A stretch of 64,000 nucleotides of DNA from assembly GCA_024707225.1 (NCBI GenBank), contig JANQAE010000001.1, positions 1,116,001 through 1,180,000 on the forward strand, read 5' to 3'. Each line of letters opens with the position of its first letter. The stretch's first letter is position 1. The notes beneath the pieces are model-generated. The model was given only the letters and a program-made list of their open reading frames with translations, was not told the DNA's origin and ran no database searches. The position numbers and the translations under genes are program-made. This stretch comes from Dokdonella sp. GTDB taxonomy: Bacteria; Pseudomonadota; Gammaproteobacteria; Xanthomonadales; Rhodanobacteraceae. Positions 61,289 to 64,000 of the stretch are shown here, piece by piece.

Positions 61289-64000
61289 ATGTCCTGGTTC
61301 GCCCTGCCCTCGCCGAACCGCCGTCGCGCGCGCGCCACCGCACCGCCCAGCGCCGTGCCGGACATCGCGTGGCATGCGCTGGACTGCGACGCGGTCCGCG
61401 CCGCGCTCGACGCGCGTCACGCCGATCCGGCCGTCGCCGCGCCGGACGGCACGGCGCCGCACGGCCTGACCGAATCCGAAGCGATACGGCGCCGCGCGCG
61501 CGTCGGCCGCAATGTGCTGCCGCCCGCGCCGCGCCGGCATCCGCTGACACGCCTGCTCGCGCAGTTCGCCAACGCGCTGATCGGCTTCCTGCTGGTCGCG
61601 GCCGCGTGTCGCCGCCGCGCTCGGCCACGCGGTCGACGCAGCGGTGATCGTCGGCGTCGTGCTCGTCAACGCGATCGTCGGCTTCGTCCAGGAGGGCCGC
61701 GCCGAGCAGGCGCTCGGCGCGCTCGGTTCGCTGCTCGCCCCGGCCGCCTGGGTGCTGCGCGACGGCCGGCGCCGCCGCGTCGACGCCGCCGATCTGGTGC
61801 CGGGCGACGTCGTGCTGATCGAGGCCGGCGACCGCGTACCGGCCGATCTGCGCCTGCTGTACGCGCGCGGCCTGCTGATCGACGAGGCGATCCTGACCGG
61901 CGAATCGGTCGCCTCCGACAAGTGCGAGACGCCGGTGCCGGCGGCCGCGCCGCTCGCCGAGCGCGATTCGATGGCGTGGTCGGGCACCCTGGTCGCCGCC
62001 GGACAGGGACGCGGACTCGTCGTCGCGACCGGCCGCGCGACCGAGATGGGCCGGATCGGCGATCTGCTGCGCTCGGTCGGCTCGCTGAGCACGCCGCTGC
62101 TCGCGCAGATCGACCGCTTCGGCCGCCGTTTCGCGTCGTTCTCGGCGCTGGCCGCGCTCGGGCTGTTCGCGTTCGCGGTGATCGCGCGCGGCTACGCCGC
62201 GGTCGATGCGCTGATGCTGGTCGTCGCGCTCGCGGTCGGCGTGATCCCCGAGAGTCTGCCGGCCGTCATCACGATCACGCTGGCGATCGGCGTGCGCCGG
62301 ATGGCGGCGCGCCATGCGATCGTGCGGCGCCTGCCGGCGGTCGAGACGCTCGGCGCGACCTCGGTGATCTGCACCGACAAGACCGGCACGCTGACGCTCA
62401 ACGAGATGACGACGCGGCGGCTCGCGATCGCCGGCGGCGAGCTGTTCCTCGACGGAGCCGGCTACGCACCGGCCGGTTCGCTGCACCGCGCCGACGCGCC
62501 GCAGACGCCGGTCGCCGTGCCGCCGCCGGCACGGCGCCTGCTCGAGATCGCGCTGCTCTGCAACGATGCGCGGCTCGGCGTCCGCGATGCGCAGTGGCAG
62601 GTCGACGGCGATCCGATGGAAGGCGCGCTGATCGCCGCGGCGATGAAGGCCGGCCTGGAGCCGGCGGCCGAGCATGCACGCCAGCCGCGGCTCGACGCGA
62701 TTCCGTTCGATGCGCGGCACCGCTTCATGGCCACGCTGCACGCCGCCGCCGACGGCACGCGGTGGATCGCGGTGAAGGGCGCTCCGGAAGCGCTGCTGGC
62801 GATCAGCGGCCGCCAGCTCGACGCCGATGGTGGCGTCGGTCCGCTCGACCGTGCCTACTGGGACACCTGCATCGCGCGCGCCGCGGCGGCCGGCGAGCGC
62901 GTGCTCGGTTTCGCGTGGCGCATCGCACCGGACCTTACGTCGCTGCGGCCCGCTGCGATCGGCGAGCTGGTCTTCGCCGGTATCGCCGGCCTGGTCGATC
63001 CGCCGCGTCCGGAAGCCGCGGCGCGGTCGCCGAATGCGCCTCGGCCGGCATCGCGGTCAAGATGATCACCGGCGACCATGCGGTCACCGCGGCGGCGATC
63101 GCGCGTCAGCTCGGCCTGGCCGGCGCCGGCGAGGTGCTGACCGGCGCCGATCTGGACCGTCTCGACGATGCCGCGCTGCGCGTGCAAGCGCTGCGCGCCG
63201 GCGTATTCGCACGCACCAGTCCCGAGCACAAGCTGCGCGTGGTACGGGCGCTGCAGGCCGACGGCGCGGTCGTCGCGATGACCGGCGACGGCGTCAACGA
63301 CGCACCGTCGCTGAAGCAGGCCGACGTCGGCATCGCGATGGGCCGCAAGGGCACCGAGGCGGCACGCCAGGCCGCGCAAATCGTGCTGACCGACGACAAC
63401 TTCGCGTCGATCGTCGCCGCCGTCCACGAAGGCCGCACCGTCTACGACAACATCCGCAAGGTCATCGCCTGGACGCTGCCGACCAACGGCGGCGAGGCGC
63501 TGGCGATCGTCGCGGCGATCGCGTTCGGTCTGGCGCTGCCGATGACGGCCGTGCAGATCCTGTGGATCAACCTGATCCTGACGATCACGCTGGGCCTGGT
63601 GCTCGCGTTCGAGCCGGCCGAGCCCGGCACGATGACGCGGCCGCCACGTTCGGCACGCGCGCCGCTGCTGTCACCGTTCATGCTCTGGCGCGTGGGCTTC
63701 GTCTCCGTGCTGTTCACGGCCGGCGTGCTCGGCGTGCACGCCTGGTCGATCGGGCACGGCCTGGACGCCGCCGCCGCGCGCACCGTCGTCGTCAACGCGG
63801 TCTGCGTGATGGAGATCGGCTACCTGTTCAATGTGCGCTATCTTCACGGCAGCTCGCTGACGCTGCGCGGCGCGCGCGGCACGCCGGCGGTGCTGCTGGC
63901 GGTGGCCGCGGTCGTGCTGGCGCAGCTCGCATTCACGTATGCGCCCTGGCTGCAGGCGCTGTTCGACACCCGGCCGATCGGCCTGCGCGACGGCTTCATC
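61289..64000 (+). CDS. P-type cation-transporting ATPase (type II), partial at the window end, two frame breaks
   Basis: A large membrane pump. N-terminus MSWFALPSPNRRRARATA in one frame with a cation-ATPase N domain (GLTESEAIRRRARVGRNVLP); near 61605-61612 the frame changes, and the middle part runs from VIVGVVLVNAIVGF with TGES (ILTGESVASDK), the phosphorylation site CTDKTGTLTLNEMTT (near 62375) and KGAPEALLAIS; near 63015-63025 it returns to the first frame with KMITGDHAVTAAAIA and TGDGVNDAPSLKQADVGIAM and the C-terminal membrane helices. Motifs fit the Ca2+/H+/Na+ type-II group; the ion is not clear. The two breaks compensate each other. The frame is still open at 64000, so the end is missing. 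Confidence 0.88.
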   Translation, partial: MSWFALPSPNRRRARATAPPSAVPDIAWHALDCDAVRAALDARHADPAVAAPDGTAPHGLTESEAIRRRARVGRNVLPPAPRRHPLTRLLAQFANALIGFLLVAAACRRRARPRGRRSGDRRRRARQRDRRLRPGGPRRAGARRARFAARPGRLGAARRPAPPRRRRRSGAGRRRADRGRRPRTGRSAPAVRARPADRRGDPDRRIGRLRQVRDAGAGGRAARRARFDGVVGHPGRRRTGTRTRRRDRPRDRDGPDRRSAALGRLAEHAAARADRPLRPPFRVVLGAGRARAVRVRGDRARLRRGRCADAGRRARGRRDPRESAGRHHDHAGDRRAPDGGAPCDRAAPAGGRDARRDLGDLHRQDRHADAQRDDDAAARDRRRRAVPRRSRLRTGRFAAPRRRAADAGRRAAAGTAPARDRAALQRCAARRPRCAVAGRRRSDGRRADRRGDEGRPGAGGRACTPAAARRDSVRCAAPLHGHAARRRRRHAVDRGEGRSGSAAGDQRPPARRRWWRRSARPCLLGHLHRARRGGRRARARFRVAHRTGPYVAAARCDRRAGLRRYRRPGRSAASGSRGAVAECASAGIAVKMITGDHAVTAAAIARQLGLAGAGEVLTGADLDRLDDAALRVQALRAGVFARTSPEHKLRVVRALQADGAVVAMTGDGVNDAPSLKQADVGIAMGRKGTEAARQAAQIVLTDDNFASIVAAVHEGRTVYDNIRKVIAWTLPTNGGEALAIVAAIAFGLALPMTAVQILWINLILTITLGLVLAFEPAEPGTMTRPPRSARAPLLSPFMLWRVGFVSVLFTAGVLGVHAWSIGHGLDAAAARTVVVNAVCVMEIGYLFNVRYLHGSSLTLRGARGTPAVLLAVAAVVLAQLAFTYAPWLQALFDTRPIGLRDGFI

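Overview
The window (64 kb, very GC-rich, dense genes on both strands) looks like a gammaproteobacterial chromosome of the order Xanthomonadales/Lysobacterales, most likely Rhodanobacteraceae (Dokdonella-like). Evidence: a Xanthomonas-type arginine operon that uses the N-acetylcitrulline route (argF', argE', fused NAG kinase/synthase), an ECF sigma factor paired with a TPR Ser/Thr kinase, FabV, and several secreted beta-rich proteins ending in an F-x-[ND]-G-F-[ED] motif. The assignment is inferred from gene content only.

Layout. 1-2.4 kb: the end of fabV, a PP2C phosphatase and a LmbE-like deacetylase. 2.4-11.3 kb: a leftward arginine operon, argF'-paiB-osmC-argG-argE'-argBA-GNAT-argC-argH, with the deacetylase gene at its end. 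It is preceded by what looks like a complete transcription attenuator: a 15-codon leader peptide with four Arg codons, an antiterminator fold and an intrinsic terminator. This is the most interesting signal in the window. 11.4-15.3 kb: tRNA-Ala(CGC), a NUDIX hydrolase, a secreted delta-60 repeat protein and a TrmB/LuxR-type regulator. 15.7-28.9 kb: an orphan MacB-like permease, the sigma factor/kinase pair, a DUF1615 lipoprotein, a DUF1428 protein, a large-subunit catalase and a secreted Ig/FN3/DUF11 protein. 29.2-43.4 kb: a decayed TPR gene, another secreted protein, a palindrome-rich spacer, and a two-gene unit encoding a DUF11 protein and a 2,691-residue DUF11 protein with six near-identical 134-residue repeats. 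43.4-45.9 kb: a Roadblock/small-GTPase operon. 45.9-64 kb: YihY membrane protein, glutaminyl cyclase, secreted transglutaminase, an SPFH/ribbon-helix-helix/DUF4177 operon with a likely operator, an alpha/beta hydrolase, a MacA-MacB-NodT efflux operon, a VanY-like peptidase, a methyltransferase, intracellular PHB depolymerase, an aldo/keto reductase and a P-type ATPase cut by the window end.

At least seven single-base frame breaks interrupt otherwise well conserved genes (argE' twice, argG, katE, the third gene of the Roadblock operon, the P-type ATPase twice). Most sit in G/C runs and two pairs compensate each other, so they look like consensus errors in the assembly rather than gene decay. 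In contrast, the TPR-like gene at 29.2-30.4 kb shifts frame many times within 1 kb and looks truly dead.
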